From contig JABFRR010000016.1 in NCBI GenBank assembly GCA_013141065.1, forward strand, positions 228,595 through 292,594: a stretch of 64,000 nucleotides of DNA, read 5' to 3'. The DNA is from Bacteriovoracaceae bacterium. Its GTDB lineage: Bacteria; Bdellovibrionota; Bacteriovoracia; Bacteriovoracales; Bacteriovoracaceae. The notes under the pieces were generated by a model. That model saw nothing but the letters and a program-made list of their open reading frames with translations, searched no databases and was not told the origin of the DNA. Position numbers and translations under genes: made by a program. Below, one piece after another: positions 26,032-34,109 of this stretch. Numbering within the stretch: the stretch's first letter is position 1; each line of letters opens with the position of its first letter.

Positions 26032-26271
26032 CTATTCAATGATTTCTAAAACTGAACGCTTTTTAAGCTTAGTTGAAGCCGCATTTAATATCGTTCTTAA
26101 AGAACGTGCAGTGCGTCCCTGCTTTCCAATAATTTTTCCTAGGTCAGTTTTATCAACTTTAAGCTCAATAACCGTAGTCTGCTCTCCGACTATTTCATTT
26201 ACAGAAACAGCTTCTGGCATATCTACGAGCGCTTTACCTATGTATGTTATTAGGTCTTTTAATTCACTCAT
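26032..26271 (-). CDS. khpA: KH-domain RNA-binding protein KhpA
   Basis: A 79-residue single KH domain with the RNA-binding loop GKIIGKQGR (45-53). KhpA pairs with KhpB (EloR/Jag) in many bacteria and acts on small RNAs and envelope growth. The gene lies in its usual place after rpsP. GAGGAG precedes the ATG. It is the last gene before the terminator at 25974-26001. Confidence 0.92.
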   Translation of the reverse strand: MSELKDLITYIGKALVDMPEAVSVNEIVGEQTTVIELKVDKTDLGKIIGKQGRTARSLRTILNAASTKLKKRSVLEIIE

Positions 26272-26325
26272 CTTAATATAACTCCTCGTTGCAAATAAAA
26301 AAACTTTATTTAACTAAAGATTTTC

Positions 26326-26568
26326 TTAAAGAGCGATTTTTTGGTTCTTAAGAAGAGTTCTCACAGTATCAGAAATTGTAGCTCCGGTTGCAGCCAAGGC
26401 TTTAAGACGGTCTACTTTTACATTTTTAAGTGAAGTTTTGTCATGTGGATTGTATTGACCTAATTTTTCAAGAAATCCACCGTCTCTTGGCTTACGAGAG
26501 TCTGTAACGACAATTGTATAAACAGGATCATTTTTTCTTCCACCACGCGATAGTCTAACTGTTAACAT
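26326..26568 (-). CDS. rpsP: 30S ribosomal protein S16
   Basis: An 80-residue protein with the family's opening [20 protein letters not shown] and the segment EKLGQYNPH. It is part of the small ribosomal subunit. It follows ffh and precedes khpA, the common bacterial order; rimM and trmD, often next, are absent here and replaced by the terminator after khpA. GGAG lies upstream of the ATG. Confidence 0.97.
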   Translation of the reverse strand: MLTVRLSRGGRKNDPVYTIVVTDSRKPRDGGFLEKLGQYNPHDKTSLKNVKVDRLKALAATGATISDTVRTLLKNQKIAL

Positions 26569-26651
26569 CTAAAATTCTCCTACAGAATAAAAAAACAGAT
26601 TAAATTAAATAAATCAAACAGCTTAATTAGTCAATTATAAAAGGGCTTTAA

Positions 26652-28103
26652 TTAAAAATAGCCCTTTCCCCACGGACCTTTTCCACTTTTTTTCTTTTCT
26701 TTGGGCATGTCGCCAAAAGGATTAACTGCATTAGGATCAGTTCTAAAACCTTTTTTGCTGCCCATTCCCGGCATTCCAGGAAAACCTCCACCATTCATCA
26801 TGGCAGACATTCCTCCCATCATTTGCTCCATTTGCTTAAATTTTGACAAAAAGTCTTTAACTGCTTGTTCGGTCGAACCCGATCCATTTGCAATTCGCTT
26901 CAAACGTGATTCTTTGATTATTTTATAATTTTCACGCTCAGCTTTAGTCATTGATGAGATAATAATTTTCATGCGCTTCATTTCGGCTTCAGCAGGCCCT
27001 AAATCACCAATTTCTCTGAGCATCCCACCCATTCCTGGAATCATTTTTAAAATAGAGGCCATGGACCCAAGGTTACTCATCATGTCCATTTGTTTTAAAA
27101 AATCTTCAACAGTGAATTTTCCTTTTTGGAAATTTTTCATCATGCTTTCAGCATCATTTTCGTTGATATTTTCTTGGGCCTTTTCAACCAGAGATAATAC
27201 ATCCCCCATATCGAGAATTCTTTTTGCAAGTCTATCAGGATGAAAAAGTTCTAAGTCTTTCATCTTTTCGCCCATCGAAACATAGCGAATGGGAACTCCA
27301 GTGACATGCCTAATGGATAGGGCCGCTCCACCCTTAGCGTCAGAGTCCATTTTTGAAAGTACAATACCAGTAACACCAATAGCATCATGAAATGATTTAG
27401 AGACTTCAACAGCAGCTTGCCCAGTCATAGCATCGGCAACCATTAAAACTTCTGGATTCAGTCCAATAAGAGATTCTTTTACTTCTTTGAGTTGATCCAT
27501 TAATTCTAGATCGACGTGAAGACGTCCGGCGGTATCAATGATGACAACATTTTTGTGACGTTTACTCGCTTCTTCGAGTGCTTGGCGCACTATTTCTTTT
27601 GGATGAAGTCCTAAGTCTGAATCAAAACAATCAACATCTATTTGCTTTGCCAATGTTTGAAGTTGAGCTTTAGCGGCCGGTCTAAATGTATCTGCGGGCA
27701 CCAAGAGAACATCTTTTTTCTTTTTATTTTTTAAATGAAGAGCTAACTTTCCAGAAAATGTTGTTTTTCCTTGGCCATTTAGTCCCACAATTAATATTGG
27801 TACAATTCCAGGCCGATCAAGATTAATTTCTTCATTGGCATCCCCCATAATTTTAGCGAGCTCGTCATGCATAATTTTAACGAATTGCTCACCGGGATTG
27901 ACCCCTTTTATAACTTTTTCTCCGAGGGATTTTTCTTTAACGCTGGCAACGAATTCTTTAACAACTTTAAAATTAACATCCGCCTCTAAAAGGGCAGTGC
28001 GAACTTCTTTTAAGGTCTCTTCAATATTTTCTTCAGTAATTTTCGACTTGCCTTGAATATATTTAAAAGCATTTGAAAATTTCTCACTTAATGTATCAAA
28101 CAT
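26652..28103 (-). CDS. ffh: signal recognition particle protein Ffh
   Basis: The SRP54 GTPase that binds 4.5S RNA and the signal sequences of nascent membrane proteins. The 483-residue protein has the N domain (1-100), the G domain with GLNGQGKTT (107-115) and DTAGR (190-194), and the methionine-rich M domain (about 300-460), followed by a glycine- and lysine-rich tail. Length and motifs are normal. AAGGA precedes the ATG. It lies 9 bases downstream of the HAD phosphatase gene. The RNA gene (ffs) is not seen in this window. Confidence 0.97.
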   Translation of the reverse strand: MFDTLSEKFSNAFKYIQGKSKITEENIEETLKEVRTALLEADVNFKVVKEFVASVKEKSLGEKVIKGVNPGEQFVKIMHDELAKIMGDANEEINLDRPGIVPILIVGLNGQGKTTFSGKLALHLKNKKKKDVLLVPADTFRPAAKAQLQTLAKQIDVDCFDSDLGLHPKEIVRQALEEASKRHKNVVIIDTAGRLHVDLELMDQLKEVKESLIGLNPEVLMVADAMTGQAAVEVSKSFHDAIGVTGIVLSKMDSDAKGGAALSIRHVTGVPIRYVSMGEKMKDLELFHPDRLAKRILDMGDVLSLVEKAQENINENDAESMMKNFQKGKFTVEDFLKQMDMMSNLGSMASILKMIPGMGGMLREIGDLGPAEAEMKRMKIIISSMTKAERENYKIIKESRLKRIANGSGSTEQAVKDFLSKFKQMEQMMGGMSAMMNGGGFPGMPGMGSKKGFRTDPNAVNPFGDMPKEKKKSGKGPWGKGYF

Positions 28104-28112
28104 AATTATTCC

Positions 28113-28607
28113 TTATTTCTTGGTATCAAAATTTAAATTAAACTTTTTAGCAATAAACTCTTTGCAATCATCAACGGACGACGCCACCATGGAAGTTTTT
28201 TGCATAAAATTTTGTACCTGATTTGGATTATTCCAGCAAGCTGCGATCACTTCAATACCAAAACCCTGGGCACCTTCAATATCTGCTCGACTATCCCCGA
28301 TATGTAAAACTTGGTTTTTAGTGTAACCAGCGCTAAGTCTTTCTAGGCCCATTGCGTTTGGCTTGGGAGCTCCATCATCATGCCCGTAAATATCATCAAA
28401 TAAATCTAAAATATCTAAGCGAGCGAGACTTTGTGTGGTTGATTGATTTGACCTAGCTGTCCAAACCGATAAGTGCAGGCCATGAAGCTTTAATAATTGC
28501 AGTAATTCTCTCATACCACTGTAGAGAGTGTAATCATGATCATTCGTATTAACGAGTGTGCCATCGTGATCAAAAATGATTAAACCACTTACATTTAATT
28601 TCTTCAT
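28113..28607 (-). CDS. HAD-family phosphatase
   Basis: A small (164-residue) haloacid-dehalogenase-type phosphatase. The nucleophile motif is FDHDGTLV (D13 nucleophile, D15 acid), motif II is WTARSNQS, and the metal-binding motif is GDSRADIEGA. The cap is minimal, as in the histidinol-phosphatase/GmhB and phosphoglycolate-phosphatase neighbourhood; the substrate cannot be assigned. It heads the ffh run. Its start lies only 3 bases from the earliest possible start of the divergent dihydrouridine synthase gene. Confidence 0.82.
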   Translation of the reverse strand: MKKLNVSGLIIFDHDGTLVNTNDHDYTLYSGMRELLQLLKLHGLHLSVWTARSNQSTTQSLARLDILDLFDDIYGHDDGAPKPNAMGLERLSAGYTKNQVLHIGDSRADIEGAQGFGIEVIAACWNNPNQVQNFMQKTSMVASSVDDCKEFIAKKFNLNFDTKK

Positions 28608-28610
28608 AGA

Positions 28611-29765
28611 GTGTCGGATCTCATTGACTTGATGTCCTATATTCTGTTACCAATTGAACAATCGCTTATGGATAAAAATATGAATAAGAATGCCCCATTT
28701 GGCCCAGAACTTCAAAAAAAAATCGACATATTAAAATCACGTCGAAAACCTATTACTTTGGGAAGTCTCAGTTTTGATTCTCCGTTATTACTTGCACCCA
28801 TGTCGAGTATTTGCACTGCCCCGTATCGCTTATTAATGGAAGATTTAGGTGCCGGAGGTACGGTCAGCGAGTTGATATCATGCCATGGAATCAATTATAA
28901 AAATGTAAGAACAACCGAAATGCTAAAAGTTGATCCAAGGGAAAAAAATATTGGACTGCAACTTTTTGGCGAAGGCGCAGAGGCCATGGCCCAAGCTGCA
29001 TCTGTCGCAGCTGAATTTAATCCAAAATTTATCGATATTAATATGGGTTGTCCTGTTAAAAAAGTTGTTGGCACTGGAGCTGGATCCTCATTATTAAAAG
29101 ATCCCATGCTACTCCCACCACTTTTTAGCGCAATAAAAAAAGCAATAAATATTCCACTGACAATTAAAATTAGAATTGGATGGGACTTTGATTCCATTAA
29201 CGCTTTAGAAGTCATTCATATAGCGAAAGAAGAAGGAATAGATTTTGTCGCTGTTCACGGACGAACGAGGTCCCAGCAATACACCGGGGAAGCCAATTGG
29301 GACTACCTCAATATGTTAGGTGAAAAATCTCCTCTCGATATTATTGGCAATGGTGACTTGCATACCGCGAGTCTGGTCAAACACCAAATGGAAAAAACTA
29401 AATGCCAGGCTCTCATGCTTGGGCGTGGCCCGCTTCGAAATCCTTTTTTATTCTTAGAGCCGTACTTGAAAGAAGGAGATAATATTTTCTTTACTCCTGA
29501 AGATCATCTAGAAGTGATAAAAAAACTAGTCGAATATTCCCGTGACTACGCTCACAGCGATCACACCTTGCTTATTTCAATTAGAAAACACTTAATCTGG
29601 ATGGCCGCTGGATTTAATAATGTCAGCGCTTTTAGAGATGTTATTTTCAAGACTCCAGATTTAAATGAAACATTAAAAATTTCAGAAGAGTTTTTTCACT
29701 CTTTAAAAGACCAAAGAAAAAGACTTCAGGATCATGACACCTTTATGACCTCAGGTCATGGCTAA
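28611..29765 (+). CDS. tRNA-dihydrouridine synthase (Dus family)
   Basis: FMN enzyme that reduces uridines in the tRNA D-loop. The 384-residue frame shows LLLAPMSSI (58-66), the catalytic cysteine in INMGCPVKKV (C147), HGRTRSQQYTG (the family's HGRTR box) and IGNGDLHT. It most resembles the DusB type. The start is uncertain: GTG at 28611 and ATGs at 28632, 28668 and 28680 are in frame, none with a convincing ribosome binding site. The conserved domain begins near residue 45, so a start at 28668 or 28680 would leave room for a promoter in the tight divergent gap. An N-terminal extension relative to DusB is possible. Confidence 0.9.
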   Translation: MSDLIDLMSYILLPIEQSLMDKNMNKNAPFGPELQKKIDILKSRRKPITLGSLSFDSPLLLAPMSSICTAPYRLLMEDLGAGGTVSELISCHGINYKNVRTTEMLKVDPREKNIGLQLFGEGAEAMAQAASVAAEFNPKFIDINMGCPVKKVVGTGAGSSLLKDPMLLPPLFSAIKKAINIPLTIKIRIGWDFDSINALEVIHIAKEEGIDFVAVHGRTRSQQYTGEANWDYLNMLGEKSPLDIIGNGDLHTASLVKHQMEKTKCQALMLGRGPLRNPFLFLEPYLKEGDNIFFTPEDHLEVIKKLVEYSRDYAHSDHTLLISIRKHLIWMAAGFNNVSAFRDVIFKTPDLNETLKISEEFFHSLKDQRKRLQDHDTFMTSGHG

Positions 29766-29843
29766 GTTCTTAAAATCAAATATAACAAAATACCATTTAT
29801 TGAATTACTTTAGTATTTTGCTAAACTACCGATAAGCATGTAA

Positions 29844-31937
29844 ATGGCCTTATGGAAAAAAACCATGAAAATATTTAAACTCCACGTGATTGTGCTTTTA
29901 GCTTTCAGTCAAACAATTCAAATGTCCCAGGCCGAGACAGAAAGAGTCACGACACCTTATGGTTATAATTCCGGAGGATTTTGTGAAAAAGGTGCCGATA
30001 AACTCATGGAGCAACTGACGAAGGCCAACCTAGATAGAACAAATAAAATTGAAGAACTAAGAGAACAAATTGAAAAACTTTCAAAAAGAAATGCCGTGAT
30101 TTGTGAAGTCAAGGCGATGAAAGATAATTATGAAAAAAATTTAGTCGAGCTGGCAAAACCACAACAAAATCCCAATCCAACTGTCTTACTTGATCCACTC
30201 AAATCGACAATGAGAAATGGGCTTATGATTAATGCTATTTCATTGTTATTGAAAAAAAATAATCTCGATGAAAATCAGACACTTTCAATGAATTCCATTT
30301 GTAAGGGTGAAGAATCATTAAAAATTTGTGAAATGGACCCAATAAAAAAAACATTTAGGCACAACCTCAGTCCATTACTAGCTGCATTTCAAAAGGCTTA
30401 TGTTAAAGTGGGAGAAAAAAAAGATCAAGATATACTGAAATCGGATGTAGAAAATATTATTAGTTCTATTCCTAATGACCTTGCTCCAGATGTCATGTTA
30501 AGTTTAATAGATGCAAAAGCTCCAGAACTCTCAAAGATTCTATCATCAGATTTGCCAAGAATAAAAATTGAAGAATGTCTAAGTGGAAGTAAAACTGCAA
30601 ATGAGTCATGTAAAGTTCTCGTCAGTGATCCTAAATTAGTAAGTAGTTTAAAAAAAGTGATCTCAAGTGAAACTGTCGCATTTCAAAGCTCTCTCACAAC
30701 AGGATTTGCGCCCGCTTTAAGTGGATTACTAAAAAATAGACAATCTGAATTAGAACAAATTTTTAGTTTTTCTTCAGTAGTTGAAAATCCAATCACTCGG
30801 TTTAAAAAAATGGCCACAGAGGCATTAAAGAAAGCACAAGAATTAAGTTCAAGATTTAAAAAACAAGAAATAACTTCAACTGCCCTACAAACGCCTTCGA
30901 CTAAACCCAAGCTAGTAGAACAAGCGGTCTTCTTTTACACTCCTCCAAAATTAGACGGAAAAATTGATGAAGAAAGAGAAGCACTTGAGGCTCAGGCCAT
31001 TGCAAATGCCAATCAACAATCTGTTGACTTCAGTATAGACTGTAACTTTGATCAACAGGCATCAAATGCTAGCACTGATGAAGAAATGATTACAAAATGT
31101 CGAAAGCATTTAGATAAATTAAAAATCGGATACGAACTCAGACAAAGTGAATATGGTAAAAGACTTACCGCTCTTGACGAAGAAATGAAAAGTCTTGATG
31201 CCAACGACAAGTACAATCAAATTGAAAACTTGAAAAAATACCTGGCCGAAAAATATATATGTGAATGTAACTCACAAAAAGCAGAGATTAAAAAAATCGA
31301 CAAGAGCCTCATTTTAGATATAAAAACTTGTAACCAAAATGAATATTCCAACCGAATTAAAGTAACCACACTTGAAAGTTTAGCAAAAAACCTCAGCACG
31401 ATATTAAATGTTGAATTCGCAAAAGACATTAATACTGACAAAAACAAATGTAGCGAAATAGCGTCACAAGAAAATCTTCAACAGTATTCCAAGAGCTGCC
31501 AAGGAGAGAATTTATTAAATTTTAAAGAGATTTGCTCGATGGTTGAAAGCGTAAAGCGCACTGCACTTAAGGCCGAAAATGAAGAAAGAAAATGGGAAGA
31601 ACGCTCCAAAAAATATTGGATCGACACAGATGAAAATGGAAAAGTGAAACTCACTCAAAAAAAATCTAATGCTCGAATATTCGCCGAAGGTTTTCTTCCA
31701 GTAGCAATCCCGGCCTTAGTGCCCAACTGGCTATATGATTTTAAGTTAAGATCAGATATCAAAACGTTGACTAATCAGGGAATGTTTAACAAACAATTAT
31801 TTCATTCGATAGATATTTATAATCAAAACCCATGGATGTATGACTACAGTAATATGATGCTAGCAAATCCATTTGGCTTTAATAGTATGACTGGAAGTTC
31901 TTCAACATCGACAACCGGATTTAACTTTGGAATGTAA
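29844..31937 (+). CDS. large exported protein of unknown function, coiled-coil rich
   Basis: A 697-residue protein with a signal peptide ending near QMSQA; an alternative ATG at 29865 (MKIFKLHV) would make the signal more typical. The mature part is Lys/Glu-rich and largely helical, with heptad-like stretches near residues 45-75 and 350-480, and scattered cysteines including the CEC triplet of YICECNSQ. The C-terminal part (about 610-640) has a hydrophobic segment FLPVAIPALVPNWLYDF, and the end is Ser/Thr/Gly-rich. No known domain is recognised. It stands alone between the dus gene and the convergent LemA-associated genes. Confidence 0.75.
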   Translation: MALWKKTMKIFKLHVIVLLAFSQTIQMSQAETERVTTPYGYNSGGFCEKGADKLMEQLTKANLDRTNKIEELREQIEKLSKRNAVICEVKAMKDNYEKNLVELAKPQQNPNPTVLLDPLKSTMRNGLMINAISLLLKKNNLDENQTLSMNSICKGEESLKICEMDPIKKTFRHNLSPLLAAFQKAYVKVGEKKDQDILKSDVENIISSIPNDLAPDVMLSLIDAKAPELSKILSSDLPRIKIEECLSGSKTANESCKVLVSDPKLVSSLKKVISSETVAFQSSLTTGFAPALSGLLKNRQSELEQIFSFSSVVENPITRFKKMATEALKKAQELSSRFKKQEITSTALQTPSTKPKLVEQAVFFYTPPKLDGKIDEEREALEAQAIANANQQSVDFSIDCNFDQQASNASTDEEMITKCRKHLDKLKIGYELRQSEYGKRLTALDEEMKSLDANDKYNQIENLKKYLAEKYICECNSQKAEIKKIDKSLILDIKTCNQNEYSNRIKVTTLESLAKNLSTILNVEFAKDINTDKNKCSEIASQENLQQYSKSCQGENLLNFKEICSMVESVKRTALKAENEERKWEERSKKYWIDTDENGKVKLTQKKSNARIFAEGFLPVAIPALVPNWLYDFKLRSDIKTLTNQGMFNKQLFHSIDIYNQNPWMYDYSNMMLANPFGFNSMTGSSSTSTTGFNFGM

Positions 31938-32159
31938 TTAAAGTATTGGGGGATTTTTATCATCGCGATCTGAGGCCGAATTGCGTGAGAGCCCCCAAAT
32001 AGCTAAAGCTGCTATAAAAAGAACTCCCAGGACTGAAAAAACTGATCCAAGATTAGATTCAATCATTTCAAAGTTAATGAAGCCTAAAAAATAAAATATG
32101 GCCAATCCAGAAATCAGCAAAATCAAAATTAAAATGAATGTTTTTACTAAAGCGGTCAT
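31938..32159 (-). CDS. small two-helix membrane protein
   Basis: A 73-residue protein with two predicted membrane helices (about 7-24 and 39-57) and a charged C-terminus. The ATG at 32159 overlaps the stop of the DUF3137 gene (ATGA) and has AAAGGTG upstream; a longer frame to 32192 lacks a good site. It has no recognisable domain. Coupling to the LemA/DUF3137 genes suggests that it acts with them. Confidence 0.75.
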   Translation of the reverse strand: MTALVKTFILILILLISGLAIFYFLGFINFEMIESNLGSVFSVLGVLFIAALAIWGLSRNSASDRDDKNPPIL

Positions 32160-33208
32160 GATACACCTTTTTTTATATAATTCGTTTTCCAAAGCTTGGC
32201 ATCTAAGTCCAAAACATCGATAATTTCCAAAAGTGAATTCAGCTCATTTACCAGTAGCTCAATACTTTCATGGAGCTTTTCTAAATTAAAATTACCATCA
32301 AAAAAATCATTTTTGTGAGGAAGAGCTATTAAGACATGAGAGTTAATAAATGAAAATTGTAGCTCGCAATTCTTAAGAGCTTTAAGCTCTAAAATTTTTT
32401 CCATAAATGTTGGTGATAAAATGAATCTTGCTTCGACTGGATCGGTAGAAGTCACTTTAAAATGTTTTTCAAAGTCTCCATTTTCAAGTTCGACGACTTT
32501 TAGACTTGAACCAATATTAAAAAGCTTTTGAGCATCCCTGGCAAAATTGCCAAAAATACTTTCAAACTGATCCGTTTTTATTAATGTATGCCCAGAAAAA
32601 TTTTTATTAAATTCTGCACAGAAAAAAATTCCGCGAAAAATAGGAATACTTCTTTTTTTTGTTTTGCCATTTTCTTTGTAGGTTTCTATATTGGCCGTTC
32701 GTATTTCTCTCAATTCAAAATTGATTTCATCAATTGTGCCTGAACAGAAATCTTCCGCATGGGCAGAATCGTAGCCTTGAGGAAATAATCCACTTTCTTC
32801 ATAAAGTTTTTTGGGAAATTCAGTTGTTCTTTTATAGATGAAAGTCTTATCAAGAAACGAAAACAGCTTTGATCTGAGTGTTTGCTTAAGAGCTTCTAGG
32901 GCCTTAATTCTTGCCATATACTGCTTGATGTAAACGCTAATTTTTGTAAAAATTATTATTCCAGAATAAAATAATGCCCCCAGCGAAATCATGGTTAATA
33001 AAAATTTTAATTTATGGCCTTCGGCCAAACGTTCATTAATTTTTAAAAGCACGATTCCCAAAATAAAAAATTCGATAAACCTTATAAAGTCACTTTTAAA
33101 TGAAGGAACATTAAGAGGATATTTTTCTTGAAAAACTTGCACGAGCGGAGCGAGCTCTGCCTGACAAAATTCTTTAATTTGATCTTTTGATTTAATCTTA
33201 AAATTCAT
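32156..33208 (-). CDS. DUF3137-domain membrane protein
   Basis: A 350-residue protein with two membrane helices in the first 110 residues, then a cytoplasmic domain of the DUF3137 type: RGIFFCAEFNKNFSGHTLI and the later VEARFILSPTFMEKI match the family pattern. DUF3137 proteins commonly lie beside LemA, as here; their function is unknown. I place the start at 33208, directly after the LemA stop, with CAGGGT upstream, rather than at the longer frame reaching 33247. Confidence 0.85.
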   Translation of the reverse strand: MNFKIKSKDQIKEFCQAELAPLVQVFQEKYPLNVPSFKSDFIRFIEFFILGIVLLKINERLAEGHKLKFLLTMISLGALFYSGIIIFTKISVYIKQYMARIKALEALKQTLRSKLFSFLDKTFIYKRTTEFPKKLYEESGLFPQGYDSAHAEDFCSGTIDEINFELREIRTANIETYKENGKTKKRSIPIFRGIFFCAEFNKNFSGHTLIKTDQFESIFGNFARDAQKLFNIGSSLKVVELENGDFEKHFKVTSTDPVEARFILSPTFMEKILELKALKNCELQFSFINSHVLIALPHKNDFFDGNFNLEKLHESIELLVNELNSLLEIIDVLDLDAKLWKTNYIKKGVS

Positions 33209-33209
33209 T

Positions 33210-33776
33210 TTAAGACCCTGTTGAATTAAACAACTTCGCCACATCAACTGGGGCGGCTTCGGCTGCCGTCACAGCAAAAACTTGCTTGCGTTTATAACCC
33301 AGTACAGAGGCTATGATAACAGTCGGTACTTTTTCAATTGCATTATTATACTGAACAACGGCCGCGTTATAAGTTCTTCTCGCAGCAGATAGTTGCTCTT
33401 CGATTTCATTTAAAGAAGCTTGTAAGCTTAAAAAATTTTCATTTGATTTTAGTTCTGGATAAGCTTCAGCAACTGCGACAATTCGACCAAGGACCTGTGA
33501 AACTTGAGCATCAGCTGCTTGTATGTCACCTTTTATAAGACTTTTTTGCGCCTCTGCTCGAGTGTTGGTGAGATCAGTTAATAATTTAGATTCGTGTGAA
33601 GCGAATTGTTTTACTGTTGCCACAAGATTTGGAATCAGTTCCGTTCGTTTTTTTAAAAATGTATGAACTGCACCAAGTGCATTTTCAATTTCATTTTTTT
33701 TTGAAACGAGTGAATTGTACATTAGGATAACAATGAGCAGAACTGCTCCAAAAAACAACATCATATTAGTTGACAT
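33210..33776 (-). CDS. lemA: LemA-family protein
   Basis: A 188-residue protein with one N-terminal membrane helix (about 5-22) and a helical-bundle domain. NEIENALGAVHTFLKKRTELIPNLV (28-52 region) and YPELKSNENFLSLQ (106-119) are the family hallmarks. GAGGT precedes the ATG. It is first of a three-gene set with DUF3137 and a small membrane protein, a frequent arrangement whose role is unknown. Confidence 0.93.
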   Translation of the reverse strand: MSTNMMLFFGAVLLIVILMYNSLVSKKNEIENALGAVHTFLKKRTELIPNLVATVKQFASHESKLLTDLTNTRAEAQKSLIKGDIQAADAQVSQVLGRIVAVAEAYPELKSNENFLSLQASLNEIEEQLSAARRTYNAAVVQYNNAIEKVPTVIIASVLGYKRKQVFAVTAAEAAPVDVAKLFNSTGS

Positions 33777-33982
33777 TTATACCTCATTAATTTGGATGTA
33801 AGATAACTAGATTCTAACTAATTTTGTTTAAAATAAAACTCTGATCATTTTTACCTGATTAATGAATCCAATAAAAATGACTCTTTTTAGTCAAATTGCC
33901 AACTAAGCTGGGCAGATAGACTCTTGGGCGATTAAAAACTAAAAGACTTCACTTTTACCTAAAACCCTCAAAATTAAGAACT

Positions 33983-33988
33983 TATAAT
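33983..33988 (+). promoter_or_regulatory. candidate -10 element for the giant lipoprotein gene
   Basis: TATAAT matches the consensus exactly, 122 bases before the ATG at 34110. No convincing -35 is found at 16-18 bases. The 333-base divergent gap 33777-34109 otherwise holds the hairpin at 34032-34057 and no gene. Confidence 0.3.
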
Positions 33989-34031
33989 GAACTTCCAAAA
34001 TCCATCGATTCTGATCAAGTTCATGGCCTAA

Positions 34032-34057
34032 GAGGGGTAAAATATTCCTATCCCCTC
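34032..34057 (+). other. GC-rich hairpin in the leader of the giant lipoprotein gene
   Basis: GAGGGG (34032-34037) pairs with CCCCTC (34052-34057) across a 14-base AT-rich loop. There is no clean T-run after it, so it may be a leader structure rather than a terminator. Confidence 0.35.
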
Positions 34058-34109
34058 GGTGTTGTTAAACTTTTAATCTAACTAGAACTCGAGGACGATA
34101 CGAGAACTA

